Below, one piece after another: positions 1 through 9,432 of a stretch of DNA of 64,000 bases; within the stretch, counting starts at the first letter, position 1; every line of letters begins with the position of its first letter. Below the pieces are notes generated by a model. The model did not search any database. It had not been told where the DNA came from and saw only the letters and a program-made list of their open reading frames with translations. The position numbers and the translations under genes were made by a program. The DNA is from Wenzhouxiangellaceae bacterium (GTDB lineage: Bacteria > Pseudomonadota > Gammaproteobacteria > Xanthomonadales > Wenzhouxiangellaceae), in the NCBI GenBank assembly GCA_028289455.1, contig JANQPN010000033.1, forward strand, positions 1 through 64,000. The letters are read 5' to 3'.

Positions 1-1920
1 TACATAAGGCGTACCTTGGGGCAGTATGGTGCCCGCCGGACGGGTCTGGATTTCATAGCTGAAATCACGAAACTGGGATTCCAGCGGCAGGCTATCCCAT
101 TGCAGGTAATGCGCATGCGTATTGGAATCTCGGATAACAGTAAATTCATCAACATCATCGGGATAGCAGCTATCCGGACGTTGATACCACGGCGTCAACA
201 ACAACGCTGAGGGATCAATCAGATCACCATTGGGCAGGGTGCCATTTGCATACCGGGCAACTGCTGTTTCATTCCACCACTCATTCAATTCTTCATGATC
301 AACACAGGAGAAATTATCCGTACCATCCCACAGAATCTGGGTTGGTGCTGATTGTGGCAAAGCCGCAAGACTGCCCGTTAAACTCGCCAGGCTGCTTATA
401 TCGTTTAGTATGAGCTGTCCCAAAACTTCCGGGAAACTGGTCGACACACTAGCGATACCGGTATGCGACAAATTCAGTGAAAAATAACTGAAACCAGACA
501 GTTGGGAACCACCAAAAGATGACAAGGTGCTGTTATGGCTTAAATCCAGACTTACCGTATCGAAGATACTGGCGCTGCAGTTTGGAGCGATCATGGTACT
601 GATCGAGTTATGTGACAAGTCCAGACTGCTAATGGAAAACTGTTCCAGTATCCATAATGCATTCTGATTTAAGCCATTGGATGACAAGTCCATAAATCCT
701 AACGTGGTACTGGGCGTAACGTTGCTGCAGAACCCACTATCATTGATGTTGTTATTGGCCAGCGATAAGGTCAACATGAAGCTGGAGGTGATTGGAGGCA
801 TTTCCGTCAGGCCAAGGCTGTCTGCTTTGAATATTTTCAAGTCATCCAATTGTCCCAATTCGCTATCCAGCTCTGCCTGCGAAATGCTGGTATGGCTGAT
901 GTCCAGCTCCTCAAGATCTGCCAGACTTCTGATCGAACCTATTTCATCAACTGACTGCCCGTGCAGATTGAGCACCCGAAGATCTGAGAAGTCTGATAGT
1001 GCAGTGATATCGCTGATGATGCTGGTTCCGGCCAGAAAGTTGCATTGCAATACCGGTATATCACCGATAATCGTGCTTGAGGTGTAGTCATGGGTTATAC
1101 CTGCGGTACCACCGAAAAACTCGAAATGTACACGATCTTCGATACAGCGCCGTAGTGGATCGTTAGAATCAGGTATGGCTGTGGCTACGGTAGTCGTTTC
1201 GGGGTCCAATGGGGCTCCGCCACCACCACCCCAGCCACCTTTGAGTCCACCGGCACCACTTCGGGTAACCGGCTGCCCCAGCTTGGCCGCAGCTGCTGCC
1301 GTCACCGCCAGCTTGCCGTCAACCGGCGCTTCAGAAGCCGCCTGCGTCTGCTGTACTTCCACATATACCGGCCGTACATGCACCGTATAAAACCCCGGAT
1401 CGCGCCGGCGGAAACGAATCCGCCGCTTTAGCTGTTCTGTACCGTCAGCCCTCAGTGTCTTGGTGATTTCATGATGCTCGTAGGTACCGTCATCACGAAC
1501 CAGAAATACCTCATAACTATTCAATTCGTAGAGGTCACGTATTTCCCGTGGTAACCGTTCTGGCCGGCGCCATTTAACTTTGAAGCTGGGCCGAATACGA
1601 CCTTCCCGGGTAATGATTTCGACATCCCGGACACTCGGGAATATCGGGTTTTCACCATCGGTCGGCGGGCTGCAGTTACTGCAGGTGTCGGCATCCAGCA
1701 TCTGCCCATCAGCATCCGGCAGCGGTTGTGACAACAACCAGTCGCGAAACGCTACCTCCAGCGCAGCCATATCCAAATGACCATGCTCGGCAACAACCTC
1801 AGCAATAATCTGATTTTGAATTTCTAAAGGAATCTGGTCTTCAGGAAGAAACTGTGCAACAGCGATATTACAGAAAACCCATGCTGCGATTGCCGCAGCC
1901 AAACGAACCATACGGGACAT
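1..1920 (-). CDS. Secreted leucine-rich-repeat protein (partial, C-terminus off the window)
   Basis: The frame is open from an ATG at 1918-1920 through position 1, so 640 N-terminal residues are seen and no stop is reached. A signal peptide ending in NIAVA is followed by a CSNC pair near residue 80, a fibronectin-like stretch with WRRPERLP, a glycine-rich linker near residues 227-242 (GGWGGGGG), and then leucine-rich repeats around residues 290-500 (LRVLNLHG, LEELDISHT, SSLDLSHNSIS). LRR proteins of this kind are usually surface or secreted binding proteins; the ligand cannot be told. The domain after the LRRs (TPWYQRPDSC...) is unrecognised. No operon partner is visible in the window. Confidence 0.8.
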   Translation of the reverse strand, partial: MSRMVRLAAAIAAWVFCNIAVAQFLPEDQIPLEIQNQIIAEVVAEHGHLDMAALEVAFRDWLLSQPLPDADGQMLDADTCSNCSPPTDGENPIFPSVRDVEIITREGRIRPSFKVKWRRPERLPREIRDLYELNSYEVFLVRDDGTYEHHEITKTLRADGTEQLKRRIRFRRRDPGFYTVHVRPVYVEVQQTQAASEAPVDGKLAVTAAAAAKLGQPVTRSGAGGLKGGWGGGGGAPLDPETTTVATAIPDSNDPLRRCIEDRVHFEFFGGTAGITHDYTSSTIIGDIPVLQCNFLAGTSIISDITALSDFSDLRVLNLHGQSVDEIGSIRSLADLEELDISHTSISQAELDSELGQLDDLKIFKADSLGLTEMPPITSSFMLTLSLANNNINDSGFCSNVTPSTTLGFMDLSSNGLNQNALWILEQFSISSLDLSHNSISTMIAPNCSASIFDTVSLDLSHNSTLSSFGGSQLSGFSYFSLNLSHTGIASVSTSFPEVLGQLILNDISSLASLTGSLAALPQSAPTQILWDGTDNFSCVDHEELNEWWNETAVARYANGTLPNGDLIDPSALLLTPWYQRPDSCYPDDVDEFTVIRDSNTHAHYLQWDSLPLESQFRDFSYEIQTRPAGTILPQGTPYV

Positions 1921-1984
1921 ATACATCTTTACCCATTTACCGGCCTCGATCTACATATCCCTTGAGCACCTTCAGCCTAACCTT

Positions 1985-2014
1985 AAAAAAGTGTCTGCGC
2001 CTCCGCGCAGACAC
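1985..2014 (-). terminator. Rho-independent terminator, minus strand
   Basis: A perfect 10-bp stem (GTGTCTGCGC / GCGCAGACAC) with loop CTCC is flanked on the plus strand by A6, which is T6 after the hairpin on the minus strand. It would end the lipoprotein operon at 2298-4555, though about 280 bp beyond its last stop. The rest of the 1921-2297 gap shows no gene. Confidence 0.75.
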
Positions 2015-2297
2015 TCCAACTCTACTTAAACGCGACTTTGTTGTTATCTGAACGCTAGGTTCTTGGTGTCGCCTTTATTAATACCAGCAACCAATATCAA
2101 ACAGCAACCCAAAAACGCATGTCGAGACGATTTCTTACAAACACGCGAGCGGTTTTCCTACAAATTAGCACCAAAATATGACCGCTTATTGATACAGACG
2201 TAACTGACACGCCAAAACGGCCAATGGATGAGAAATAATTATTTCTCAGAGAGATTAGCTGGGAACATCAAGCTGCCAGCCTAACGACCGGGCAGGT

Positions 2298-2786
2298 TTA
2301 TCTGAACAGATCGTCCCGGCCGGGCACTGGAAACAGCCGTCCGCCCTGGCTGAACAAAGGCGGTACTTTCTGATCCAGTTCCAGGGTACCGTCCATCTGC
2401 CAGACCAGGTTGCCCTGCCCCCGCTGACCCAATGCACGAAGATTATCCAGCACCTCCGGCTGCAGCGCACGCACCCTGACACGAATCTCTTCCGCACTGT
2501 GGGCAATAATATCGATCTCCGGAGTATTGTTGTAAATACCGAACAACTGGCCACCCAGGCTCAATTGAAACTGCAGTTTTCCGCCGGTTAATGGACTGTC
2601 GTTGCCGTTGCGCAGGCGCAGCGCCAGCGTCACGTGCTCCTGTTCCAGCTGCAATTGCGCCAGCTGAATTACCGGCGGTATGCCACGTATTTCCTTTCTA
2701 CCTGCACAGCCGGTTATAACCGCTAACACCATAACCATGATCAAAATGGACGGTCGAAAAAGATTAGTCATGCTGTTCATGGTCAT
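2298..2786 (-). CDS. LEA14-like (LEA type 2) lipoprotein
   Basis: 162 residues. The N-terminus is a lipoprotein signal with lipobox VITGCAG (Cys about 27). The rest resembles the LEA type-2 / WHy domain: a single beta-sandwich with the pattern 'L..v.l.LRLRNGNDSPLTGGKLQFQLSLGGQLFG', seen in small periplasmic lipoproteins of proteobacteria. Its ATG overlaps the stop of the upstream solute-binding gene as ATGA, so the two are translationally coupled. The molecular role of this family is not settled; membrane or desiccation stress has been suggested for LEA14 relatives. Family call is from sequence pattern only. Confidence 0.65.
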   Translation of the reverse strand: MTMNSMTNLFRPSILIMVMVLAVITGCAGRKEIRGIPPVIQLAQLQLEQEHVTLALRLRNGNDSPLTGGKLQFQLSLGGQLFGIYNNTPEIDIIAHSAEEIRVRVRALQPEVLDNLRALGQRGQGNLVWQMDGTLELDQKVPPLFSQGGRLFPVPGRDDLFR

Positions 2787-4555
2787 TGGATACCTGAAAT
2801 TGTTTGGGTTTCGCCGGCGCCTGCCAGCATTACATAGCGTAACAGATCACCGGCGGCGAATTCACCGTCTGGATACAGTACAAACTCGCGCCGCCACACA
2901 TGCAGCTGCGCAGGCGAAAACCCGGCAATGCTGACACAGTCCTGCGCCAGTAACTGCTGCATGCGCTCTACCAGCTGTTCACGCTGATCCCGGCCCATGC
3001 TTTGGTAAGCCTGCTCATAGAGCTGATCAAATTCGGCATGCTGATAATTGGCCACGCCGGGGCCGGGGCTGGCGTTTTCTCCTACATATAGCTGCAGGGT
3101 GTTCAATGCACTGGGGTAATCCAATGCCCAGCCGGTGTGAATCAACGGCAGCTGACGTTCGCTATAGGCTTTGGCAAAGGCGGAAAAACCTCCAAAAGGC
3201 AACGCAGTTATCAATTCATCCGGATAACCGGCATCAGTTTGAGATGCCTGGAACAATTCAAAAATCCGCTGGTTAAGCGGGCTCTCCGAGTAGCCGAATT
3301 CAATCTCAGGCAGAAATTCAAAATCTGCAAACAGGTCGGGAGGCACTTCTTCGACAGGCAATGGTGGTTCCCACTCGGCAATCATCGGTGGTACAACACC
3401 TGAATACACATAACCCAGGTCATTAAAGAAATCCCGGTTATAAGTATGCCAATCGAATGCCCGGTTCATGCGACAGCGCAGGCTGCGGTTATAGGCATGC
3501 TGCGACTCGTTACCTGCCTGGCCCAGCCGGATGTCGTCCATATTGAAATCAACCTTATACAACTGAGCCAGAGGCTGGCGGTTGATGTGCAGCTGCTGAT
3601 CAAACGGAGCATTTAAGCTTATCGGCTGCCGGCTGCTTAATGCCTGCTCATACAATCCCGCCGGTAGTTGCATGCCGTCAACTTCAGCATCCAGCAAGGC
3701 TTGCCAGCGCTCATCGGCATCCCGGATAAAACGCACTTCCACGCCATTGACCAGCGGCAGCTGCCTGCCCTGCAGCTGCGCCAAGCCATACTGCTGATGT
3801 ACATCGGCCTGATAGCCCAGTTGCTGCAGCTGAATCGGGTGCGGTTGATAATCCGGGCTGGCAATCAGGCTGATCCGACCAGTGGTAAACCGGTTCAGAC
3901 GATAAGGCCCGCTGCCGACCGGATTGATAGGGTAATTTTCGCCGTAGTATTCAATCGCCTCTTGGGAAACGATCGATGCAACCGGTAAAGCCAGGGTCTG
4001 AAGAAAGTCCCCATAGGGCGATGACAGTGTAATCCTGATGGTGTAGCGGTCTACCGCCTGCAAACCCTCTGGCGGCTGCGAATAATCTGCCCCTGTATTG
4101 CGCCAGTCGTTGACACCGACAATGTGCCGGTTCCACAACCAGGCGCCCTGGCCTTCAATTGCCGGGTCGAAGTGCCGCAGCAGTGAATAAATCACATCAT
4201 CAGCGGTTATCTCGCGATCGGTCACTCCCGGATCGGCATGAAACAACACTCCCTCACGGATGGCAATGGTGTAACTCAGTCCGTCATCGGAAATCTGGGG
4301 GAAATCCACTGCCAGCCCCGGGGTCAGCCGGTAAGGCCGGGCCAGGTACTGGTAACGGTATAAGGTGTCGTAAATACTGCCCACCAGCATCCGCGCCGTC
4401 GGCGGGGTGGCATGCACCGGATCCAGCGATGCAATAGGCTCGCCAACGGCAAAGCGAAACACCACGCCATCGATATCGTTCTGTGATGAGCGGTTGCAGC
4501 CGAACAGAGTTGTTAAAACCAGTGCAACCAGAGCGCTTATTTGTACGAACTTCAA
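2783..4555 (-). CDS. ABC transporter substrate-binding lipoprotein, OppA/DppA family
   Basis: 590 residues of the SBP_bac_5 family: lipobox TLFGCN (Cys about 20), then FAVGEPIASLDPVHATPPTARM and a 'GLAVDFPQISDDGLSYTI..REGV.FHADPGV' region typical of peptide-binding proteins. The best start is TTG at 4553-4555 with AAAGG eight bases upstream. No permease or ATPase genes accompany it, so it is an orphan binding protein or shares a transporter elsewhere. It is followed with 4-base overlap by the LEA14-like lipoprotein and faces the SDR gene across a 48-bp divergent promoter region. Substrate (peptide, nickel, other) cannot be told. Confidence 0.85.
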   Translation of the reverse strand: MKFVQISALVALVLTTLFGCNRSSQNDIDGVVFRFAVGEPIASLDPVHATPPTARMLVGSIYDTLYRYQYLARPYRLTPGLAVDFPQISDDGLSYTIAIREGVLFHADPGVTDREITADDVIYSLLRHFDPAIEGQGAWLWNRHIVGVNDWRNTGADYSQPPEGLQAVDRYTIRITLSSPYGDFLQTLALPVASIVSQEAIEYYGENYPINPVGSGPYRLNRFTTGRISLIASPDYQPHPIQLQQLGYQADVHQQYGLAQLQGRQLPLVNGVEVRFIRDADERWQALLDAEVDGMQLPAGLYEQALSSRQPISLNAPFDQQLHINRQPLAQLYKVDFNMDDIRLGQAGNESQHAYNRSLRCRMNRAFDWHTYNRDFFNDLGYVYSGVVPPMIAEWEPPLPVEEVPPDLFADFEFLPEIEFGYSESPLNQRIFELFQASQTDAGYPDELITALPFGGFSAFAKAYSERQLPLIHTGWALDYPSALNTLQLYVGENASPGPGVANYQHAEFDQLYEQAYQSMGRDQREQLVERMQQLLAQDCVSIAGFSPAQLHVWRREFVLYPDGEFAAGDLLRYVMLAGAGETQTISGIQ

Positions 4556-4603
4556 GCAGACTACCTTTGCTCAATATTGACCATCGCTGGAGGATATAAC
4601 CAC

Positions 4604-5350
4604 TTGAGTCAGAAAAGTGCAAATTATGATGCCCTGATAATCGGCGCCAGCGGCGGTATCGGCCATGCCCTGGCGGAAGAATTATCCGGGGATACCGACC
4701 TGAACTGCCTGCACATGACGGCATTTCAAAACCAGAACCGCCTGCCTGATGCCGTCGGCAGCAGTGCAGTTTATCAACTCGATATAACCGACCGGCGATC
4801 CATCAATGCGTTCATTACTGAACTGCAGCATCGCGCCAGCAACTTGCGATTAATCATCAATGCCGCCGGTGTGCTGCATGGGCAGGACCTGATGCCGGAA
4901 CGCCGTCTGGCCGATCTGTCACTGGAAAACCTGCAAACGGTATTCAGCCAAAACTGTTTTGGCCATGCGATGCTGCTGAGCGCATTGCAGCCGCTGTTGC
5001 CCCGGCAGGGCGTGACCCGCATTGCCAGTCTGTCTGCCCGCGTCGGCAGTATTACCGATAACCGCCTGGGTGGCTGGTATGCCTACCGGGCTTCCAAGGC
5101 TGCACTTAATCAGATCATCAAATCCGCTTCCATTGAACTCAAACGGCTCAACCCGGAAATGGTCTGTATAGCCCTGCACCCTGGAACCGTTGATACCAGA
5201 CTGTCGGACCCGTTTACCGCCGGCATCCCTGATCAGAAGCTGTTCAGCCCCGAGTTTTCCGCCCAGCGGTTATTGCGGGTTTTAATGAACAGCTCACCCT
5301 TAGACAACGGGAATTTTTTTGCCTGGGATGGAACGCACATACCGTTTTAG
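4604..5350 (+). CDS. Short-chain dehydrogenase/reductase (SDR)
   Basis: 248 residues from a TTG with GGAGG ten bases upstream; this start avoids overlap with the divergent lipoprotein gene, unlike the longer reading. Rossmann motif GASGGIGHAL near residue 13, NAAG near 88, and the catalytic Ser...YxxxK pair (ASLSAR, then AYRASKAALNQ), so all classical SDR residues are present. The pattern 'LHPGTVDTRLSDPF' near the C-terminus resembles the C-factor (CsgA-like) subgroup. NAD(P)-dependent alcohol/ketone oxidoreductase; substrate unknown. Stands alone. Confidence 0.85.
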   Translation: MSQKSANYDALIIGASGGIGHALAEELSGDTDLNCLHMTAFQNQNRLPDAVGSSAVYQLDITDRRSINAFITELQHRASNLRLIINAAGVLHGQDLMPERRLADLSLENLQTVFSQNCFGHAMLLSALQPLLPRQGVTRIASLSARVGSITDNRLGGWYAYRASKAALNQIIKSASIELKRLNPEMVCIALHPGTVDTRLSDPFTAGIPDQKLFSPEFSAQRLLRVLMNSSPLDNGNFFAWDGTHIPF

Positions 5351-5384
5351 CCTGGAATTTCGTACTTAGCCGGCCTGAGTGTTT

Positions 5385-5398
5385 TTGACTTCGATCAA
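5385..5398 (+). promoter_or_regulatory. Fnr/Anr box upstream of the HiPIP gene
   Basis: TTGACTTCGATCAA matches the Fnr consensus TTGAT-N4-ATCAA with one mismatch. A -10-like TAAAGT at 5420-5425 lies at the spacing expected for class II Fnr activation. The identical 14-mer recurs before ccoN. Confidence 0.75.
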
Positions 5399-5465
5399 GA
5401 CAGAACGCAGCAGGTTTGCTAAAGTTTTACCAACCTATTGACCATTAACCGAATTGGAAACTGCA

Positions 5466-5807
5466 ATGAAACAGCCAAATACCTTAACCCGGCGCAAGCT
5501 TTTACAGTTGGGTACAGCCACCGCTGCAGCTTTACCCATAGCGCACATCTTAATCACCAACCCGGCACAGGCAGATGATCTGCCGCACCTGGGCAGCGAT
5601 AATCCGACTGCCGTAGCACTGGGTTATGTTGAAGACACCACCACCGTGGATAAAGCCGCCAATCCACGCCATGAAGACACTCAGATGTGCTCCAACTGCA
5701 CCCTGATTCAGGGCAATGACGGCGATGAGTGGCGGCCCTGTGCGATTTTCCCGGGTACCGTGGTCAGCGCCAACGGCTGGTGCAAATCCTGGGCACCTAA
5801 AGCCTGA
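5466..5807 (+). CDS. High-potential iron-sulfur protein (HiPIP), Tat-exported
   Basis: 113 residues from ATG preceded by GGAAA. The N-terminus carries a twin-arginine signal (LTRRKLLQLG) and an Ala-rich h-region. The mature part shows the four-cysteine HiPIP pattern C-x2-C (MCSNCTL), then RPCAIFPG and NGWCKSW, binding one 4Fe-4S cluster. HiPIPs are soluble periplasmic one-electron carriers. Its place just before the cbb3 oxidase operon, under an identical Fnr box, suggests it is a donor to the oxidase (inference). A terminator separates the two transcripts. Confidence 0.9.
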   Translation: MKQPNTLTRRKLLQLGTATAAALPIAHILITNPAQADDLPHLGSDNPTAVALGYVEDTTTVDKAANPRHEDTQMCSNCTLIQGNDGDEWRPCAIFPGTVVSANGWCKSWAPKA

Positions 5808-5829
5808 ACTTCACCAAAATTTACTTCAG

Positions 5830-5856
5830 ATACCCGGCACTGCCGGGTATTTTTTT
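5830..5856 (+). terminator. Rho-independent terminator after the HiPIP gene
   Basis: Stem ATACCCGGCA / TGCCGGGTAT with a one-base loop, followed by seven T residues, 22 bases after the HiPIP stop. Confidence 0.9.
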
Positions 5857-5864
5857 GCCGGTTT

Positions 5865-5878
5865 TTGACTTCGATCAA
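5865..5878 (+). promoter_or_regulatory. Fnr/Anr box upstream of ccoN
   Basis: TTGACTTCGATCAA, identical to the box before the HiPIP gene, with TAGACT (5900-5905) as the likely -10 at class II spacing. Low-oxygen activation of cbb3 oxidase by Fnr-family proteins is well established. Confidence 0.8.
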
Positions 5879-5961
5879 ATTGTCACCGGCGACAATCCCT
5901 AGACTTGCAGCAAACCTTCCGCAACCAGGCCTGAGCTAAGGCCAAACGACAGGAAACCTGT

Positions 5962-7386
5962 ATGAGTCAATCTGCAAGCTATCACGATAAAGTGGTGCGT
6001 CAGTTCACCGTGATGACCATGGTGTGGGGCATTGTCGGTATGCTGGTCGGGGTGGTGCTGGCGGCACAGCTGGCCTTCCCGGCATTGAATTTCGACATTC
6101 CCTGGCTGACCTACAGCCGGCTGCGCCCACTGCATACCAGCGCAGTTATTTTTGCCTTTGGCGGCTGCGGTTTGTTCGCCACTTCCTATTATGTGGTGCA
6201 GCGTACCTGCCATGTGCCGCTGTTCATGCCGAAGCTGGCGGCTTTTACTTTCTGGGGCTGGCAACTGGTGGTGGTGGCCGTGGCGATTACCTATCCATTG
6301 GGCATCACCCAGGCCAAGGAATATGCAGAACCCGAGTGGCCGATTGATATTCTGATTACCCTGGTGTGGGTGGCTTACGCGGTGGTGTTTTTCGGCACCA
6401 TCATGCAGCGCCGGGTAAAGCATATCTATGTGGCCAACTGGTTTTTCGGCGCCTTCATCCTGACGGTTGCAGTGCTGCATATTGTCAACAATCTGGCCAT
6501 ACCGGTCAGTCTGTGGAAAAGCTATCCGATTTATTCCGGCTCGGTGGACGCCATGGTGCAATGGTGGTACGGCCATAATGCTGTCGGCTTTTTCCTGACC
6601 GCCGGTTTTCTGGGCATGATGTATTACTTCGTGCCCAAACAGGCACAGCGCCCGATTTATTCGTACCGATTGTCGGTGGTGCACTTCTGGTCACTGATCG
6701 CCATCTATATGTGGGCCGGCCCGCATCATCTGCACTACCAGGCCATACCCGACTGGGTCCAGTCGCTGGGCATGGTGTTTTCACTGATTCTGCTGGCGCC
6801 CAGCTGGGGCGGGATGATCAACGGCATTATGACCTTATCCGGCGCCTGGGAAAAGCTGCGTACCGACCCGGTTATCCGGTTCATGATTGTTTCCCTATCG
6901 TTTTACGGCATGTCGACCTTCGAAGGGCCGATGATGTCGATCAAGACGGTCAACTCACTGTCTCATTTCACCGACTGGACGATCGGGCACGTGCATTCCG
7001 GCGCACTGGGCTGGGTAGCGCTGATTACCATGGCCTGTGTCTATCACCTGTACCCACGGCTGCTGGGGCTGAAGGATATGGCCTCCAATCGGCTAATCGA
7101 ATGGCATTTCTGGATTTCCACCATCGGAATAGTGCTGTATATCGCCGCTATGTGGATCGCCGGGGTTACCCAGGGGCTGATGTGGCGGGCGGTTAATGAT
7201 GACGGCACCCTGACCTATACCTTTATCGAATCGCTGAAGGTCACTTATCCGTTTTATTACGTGCGCCTGCTCGGCGGCCTGCTGTTCCTGGTCGGCACAT
7301 TGCTGATGGCCTGGAACATGTACCTGACCTGGCGGCAGTCGCAGGGTCCGGCAACCACGCCGGTGCTTGAGCCGCAATCCGCCTAA
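5962..7386 (+). CDS. ccoN: cbb3-type cytochrome c oxidase subunit I
   Basis: 474 residues, normal length for CcoN. It is the catalytic subunit of the high-affinity cbb3 oxidase, holding heme b, heme b3 and CuB in about 12 membrane helices. Characteristic motifs are present: [13 protein letters not shown] near 55 with the heme b His, [12 protein letters not shown] near 198-209 (CuB His and the cross-linked Tyr region), AGPHHLHYQ near 253, and [12 protein letters not shown] near 339-350 (heme ligands). First gene of the ccoNOQP operon, behind an Fnr box. Confidence 0.97.
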   Translation: MSQSASYHDKVVRQFTVMTMVWGIVGMLVGVVLAAQLAFPALNFDIPWLTYSRLRPLHTSAVIFAFGGCGLFATSYYVVQRTCHVPLFMPKLAAFTFWGWQLVVVAVAITYPLGITQAKEYAEPEWPIDILITLVWVAYAVVFFGTIMQRRVKHIYVANWFFGAFILTVAVLHIVNNLAIPVSLWKSYPIYSGSVDAMVQWWYGHNAVGFFLTAGFLGMMYYFVPKQAQRPIYSYRLSVVHFWSLIAIYMWAGPHHLHYQAIPDWVQSLGMVFSLILLAPSWGGMINGIMTLSGAWEKLRTDPVIRFMIVSLSFYGMSTFEGPMMSIKTVNSLSHFTDWTIGHVHSGALGWVALITMACVYHLYPRLLGLKDMASNRLIEWHFWISTIGIVLYIAAMWIAGVTQGLMWRAVNDDGTLTYTFIESLKVTYPFYYVRLLGGLLFLVGTLLMAWNMYLTWRQSQGPATTPVLEPQSA

Positions 7387-7410
7387 CCACGACTATCAGG
7401 AGTTATCCAC

Positions 7411-8037
7411 ATGGCAAACTTTGGACACGAAAAAGTTGAAAAGCATGTCGGCCTGATGGCCATTTTGATCGTCATCGTGATCAGCTTCGGCGGTCTGGTG
7501 CAGATTGTCCCGATGATGTATCAGGCCAGCGTGGTCGATCCGGCTCCGGGCGTCGAGCCATACCCCGCACTGGAGCTGGCCGGCCGCGACGTGTACATCA
7601 GTGAAGGCTGCTATAACTGCCATTCACAGATGATCCGCCCGTTCCGCTGGGAAACTGAACGTTACGGTGACTATTCGGTGGCCGGTGAATTTGTTTACGA
7701 CCGCCCGTTTCAATGGGGTTCCAAACGCACCGGCCCGGACCTGGCCAGAGTTGGTGGCCGTTACAGTGATCTGTGGCACGAAATTCATCTGCTGAATCCG
7801 CGGGATGTTGTGCCTGAATCGAATATGCCGGGGTATCCGTGGCTGGTCGACAACATGGTCGACGGCCAGCGGGTAACCGCCAGTATGCGCGCCCTGCGCA
7901 AACTGGGCCACCCTTATACCGATGAGCAGATTAATGCTGCCGCAGATGCGGTCGATGGTTACAACGAGCTGCAGGCATTAATCGCTTACCTGCAGGGACT
8001 GGGCGTGAAATCCACCACTGCAACAGGAGCACCATGA
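7411..8037 (+). CDS. ccoO: cbb3-type cytochrome c oxidase subunit II (mono-heme)
   Basis: 208 residues. One N-terminal membrane helix (residues about 12-34) anchors a periplasmic c-type heme domain with the heme-binding CYNCH near residue 69 followed by [15 protein letters not shown], the CcoO hallmark; NMPGYPW holds the likely distal Met. It passes electrons from CcoP to CcoN. A shine-Dalgarno (CAGGAG) lies ahead of the ATG. It overlaps ccoQ by four bases. Confidence 0.97.
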   Translation: MANFGHEKVEKHVGLMAILIVIVISFGGLVQIVPMMYQASVVDPAPGVEPYPALELAGRDVYISEGCYNCHSQMIRPFRWETERYGDYSVAGEFVYDRPFQWGSKRTGPDLARVGGRYSDLWHEIHLLNPRDVVPESNMPGYPWLVDNMVDGQRVTASMRALRKLGHPYTDEQINAAADAVDGYNELQALIAYLQGLGVKSTTATGAP

Positions 8038-8243
8038 TGAATACCGACTGGGGATTGGCCGCAGGGCTGTGGACTGGTTTTTCCATGCTGCTGTTTGTAC
8101 TGGTGGCCCTATGGGCATACAGCCGGCATAACCGTGAGCGGTTTGACCAGGCTGCGCAACTGGCAGTGTCTGATGAGTTACCGCCAGGCGTTGAGCAGCG
8201 CAATTCATCGTCTTCCAATCAACAACAGGAGCAGCAAGCATGA
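8034..8243 (+). CDS. ccoQ: cbb3 oxidase small subunit CcoQ
   Basis: 69 residues with one membrane helix (residues about 8-28, [20 protein letters not shown]) and the typical Y-S-R-x-x-R-x-x-F-D-x-A-A motif ([15 protein letters not shown]). CcoQ stabilises the assembled complex. It overlaps both ccoO and ccoP with ATGA-type junctions, so the operon is tightly coupled. Confidence 0.92.
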   Translation: MMNTDWGLAAGLWTGFSMLLFVLVALWAYSRHNRERFDQAAQLAVSDELPPGVEQRNSSSSNQQQEQQA

Positions 8244-9142
8244 GTCTGGGCTGGCAGCTGTATGTTTTTATTATTGTCCTCGGCACATTCATCGCCAATT
8301 TTCTGCTGTTGCGCTGGAGCAGCAAATTCCGCACTGATGAAAAACTGGGCGAGGGCAACACCACCGGACACCGCTGGGACGGTGATCTGGAAGAATACAA
8401 CAACCCCCTGCCCCGCTGGTGGCTGAACCTGTTCCAGCTGACGGTGATATTCAGTATTGGCTATCTGGTGCTGTATCCCGGTTCGGGCATTTATGAAGGC
8501 ACACTGGACTGGTCTCAGGCACAGCAGTATGAGCAGCAGGTTGCTGAAGAAGAAGCCCGCTATGCCGCTGTTTTCGCAGGCTATACCGAACAGGATTTCG
8601 ATCAGTTACAACAGGACCCTGATGCCATGACCGCCGGTCTGAATCTATTCGGCAATCATTGCGCGCAGTGTCACGGCAGCGATGCACGCGGGGCTATCGG
8701 ATTTCCCAACCTGACCGATCAGGACTGGCAGTGGGGCGGCGATGTGGCCCAGATTACCGCCACCATCAGCAACGGCCGCAACGGCGTCATGCCGGGCTGG
8801 GGCGCTGCACTGGGCGGTGAACAGGGTGTTACTGCGATGGCGCATTATGTCCGCAGCCTGGGTGGTCTGGAGCATGATGCCGACCTGGCCACTGCCGGTC
8901 AGGCGCAATATGGTTTGTTCTGTATTGCCTGCCACGGACCGGACGGATCCGGTAACGTTATATTGGGCGCGCCTAATCTGACTGATGACATCTGGTTGTA
9001 CGGCAACAGTATGGACAGCCTGAAACTGACCATCGATCAGGGCCGCAACAACAGCATGCCGGCATTTTCCGGCACGCTCAGTGAAGATAAGATCAAGGTT
9101 CTGACAGCTTATGTGAAACAGCTGTCGGCTGATCAGCAATGA
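8240..9142 (+). CDS. ccoP: cbb3-type cytochrome c oxidase subunit III (di-heme)
   Basis: 300 residues. N-terminal helix pair (residues about 4-24 and 60-80), the TGHRWDGDLEEYNNPLPRWW motif of CcoP, then two c-type heme domains with CAQCH near 140 and CIACH near 228; PNLTDQDWQWGG and PNLTDDIWLYG repeat the domain signature, and MPGWG and MPAFSG carry the distal Met. It accepts electrons from periplasmic donors. Confidence 0.97.
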   Translation: MSLGWQLYVFIIVLGTFIANFLLLRWSSKFRTDEKLGEGNTTGHRWDGDLEEYNNPLPRWWLNLFQLTVIFSIGYLVLYPGSGIYEGTLDWSQAQQYEQQVAEEEARYAAVFAGYTEQDFDQLQQDPDAMTAGLNLFGNHCAQCHGSDARGAIGFPNLTDQDWQWGGDVAQITATISNGRNGVMPGWGAALGGEQGVTAMAHYVRSLGGLEHDADLATAGQAQYGLFCIACHGPDGSGNVILGAPNLTDDIWLYGNSMDSLKLTIDQGRNNSMPAFSGTLSEDKIKVLTAYVKQLSADQQ

Positions 9143-9417
9143 CCGACCGGGTAAAACCAAGGCCTCTGGGGCAACGACTGGCCGCTATTCTGTGGCCGTC
9201 ATTTCTGTGGGCGGGCATTGCCACCATGGTGCTGTTTGCTCTGGTGGACCCGGTTGATCTGCATGCCATCAGCTTTCCCCAATGGCAGCTGAGCCGCACC
9301 GCCGGATACAGCATCGGCTTTTTTATGTTCTGGCTGGTCACCGCCGCCTCCAGTGGCGGCACCTGGCTGCTGCTCAGGCGCCGGGCGGTGATCAATCAGA
9401 TCGGAACAGACGGCTGA
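9139..9417 (+). CDS. Small membrane protein between ccoP and ccoG
   Basis: 92 residues with two predicted helices (about 16-36 WPSFLWAGIATMVLFALV, and 53-80). Overlaps the ccoP stop by four bases, so it is translated with the oxidase subunits. Small uncharacterised proteins occupy this slot in some gammaproteobacterial cco clusters; function not known. It has no metal-binding motif (no Cys, one His), arguing for a structural rather than copper role. Confidence 0.75.
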   Translation: MTDRVKPRPLGQRLAAILWPSFLWAGIATMVLFALVDPVDLHAISFPQWQLSRTAGYSIGFFMFWLVTAASSGGTWLLLRRRAVINQIGTDG

Positions 9418-9432
9418 CAGACGAGACGCCTC

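Noticed and set aside
5899..6684. 261-residue minus-strand reading
   Set aside because: Antisense to ccoN; rich in His and Gln with no family, a product of codon bias in the real gene.
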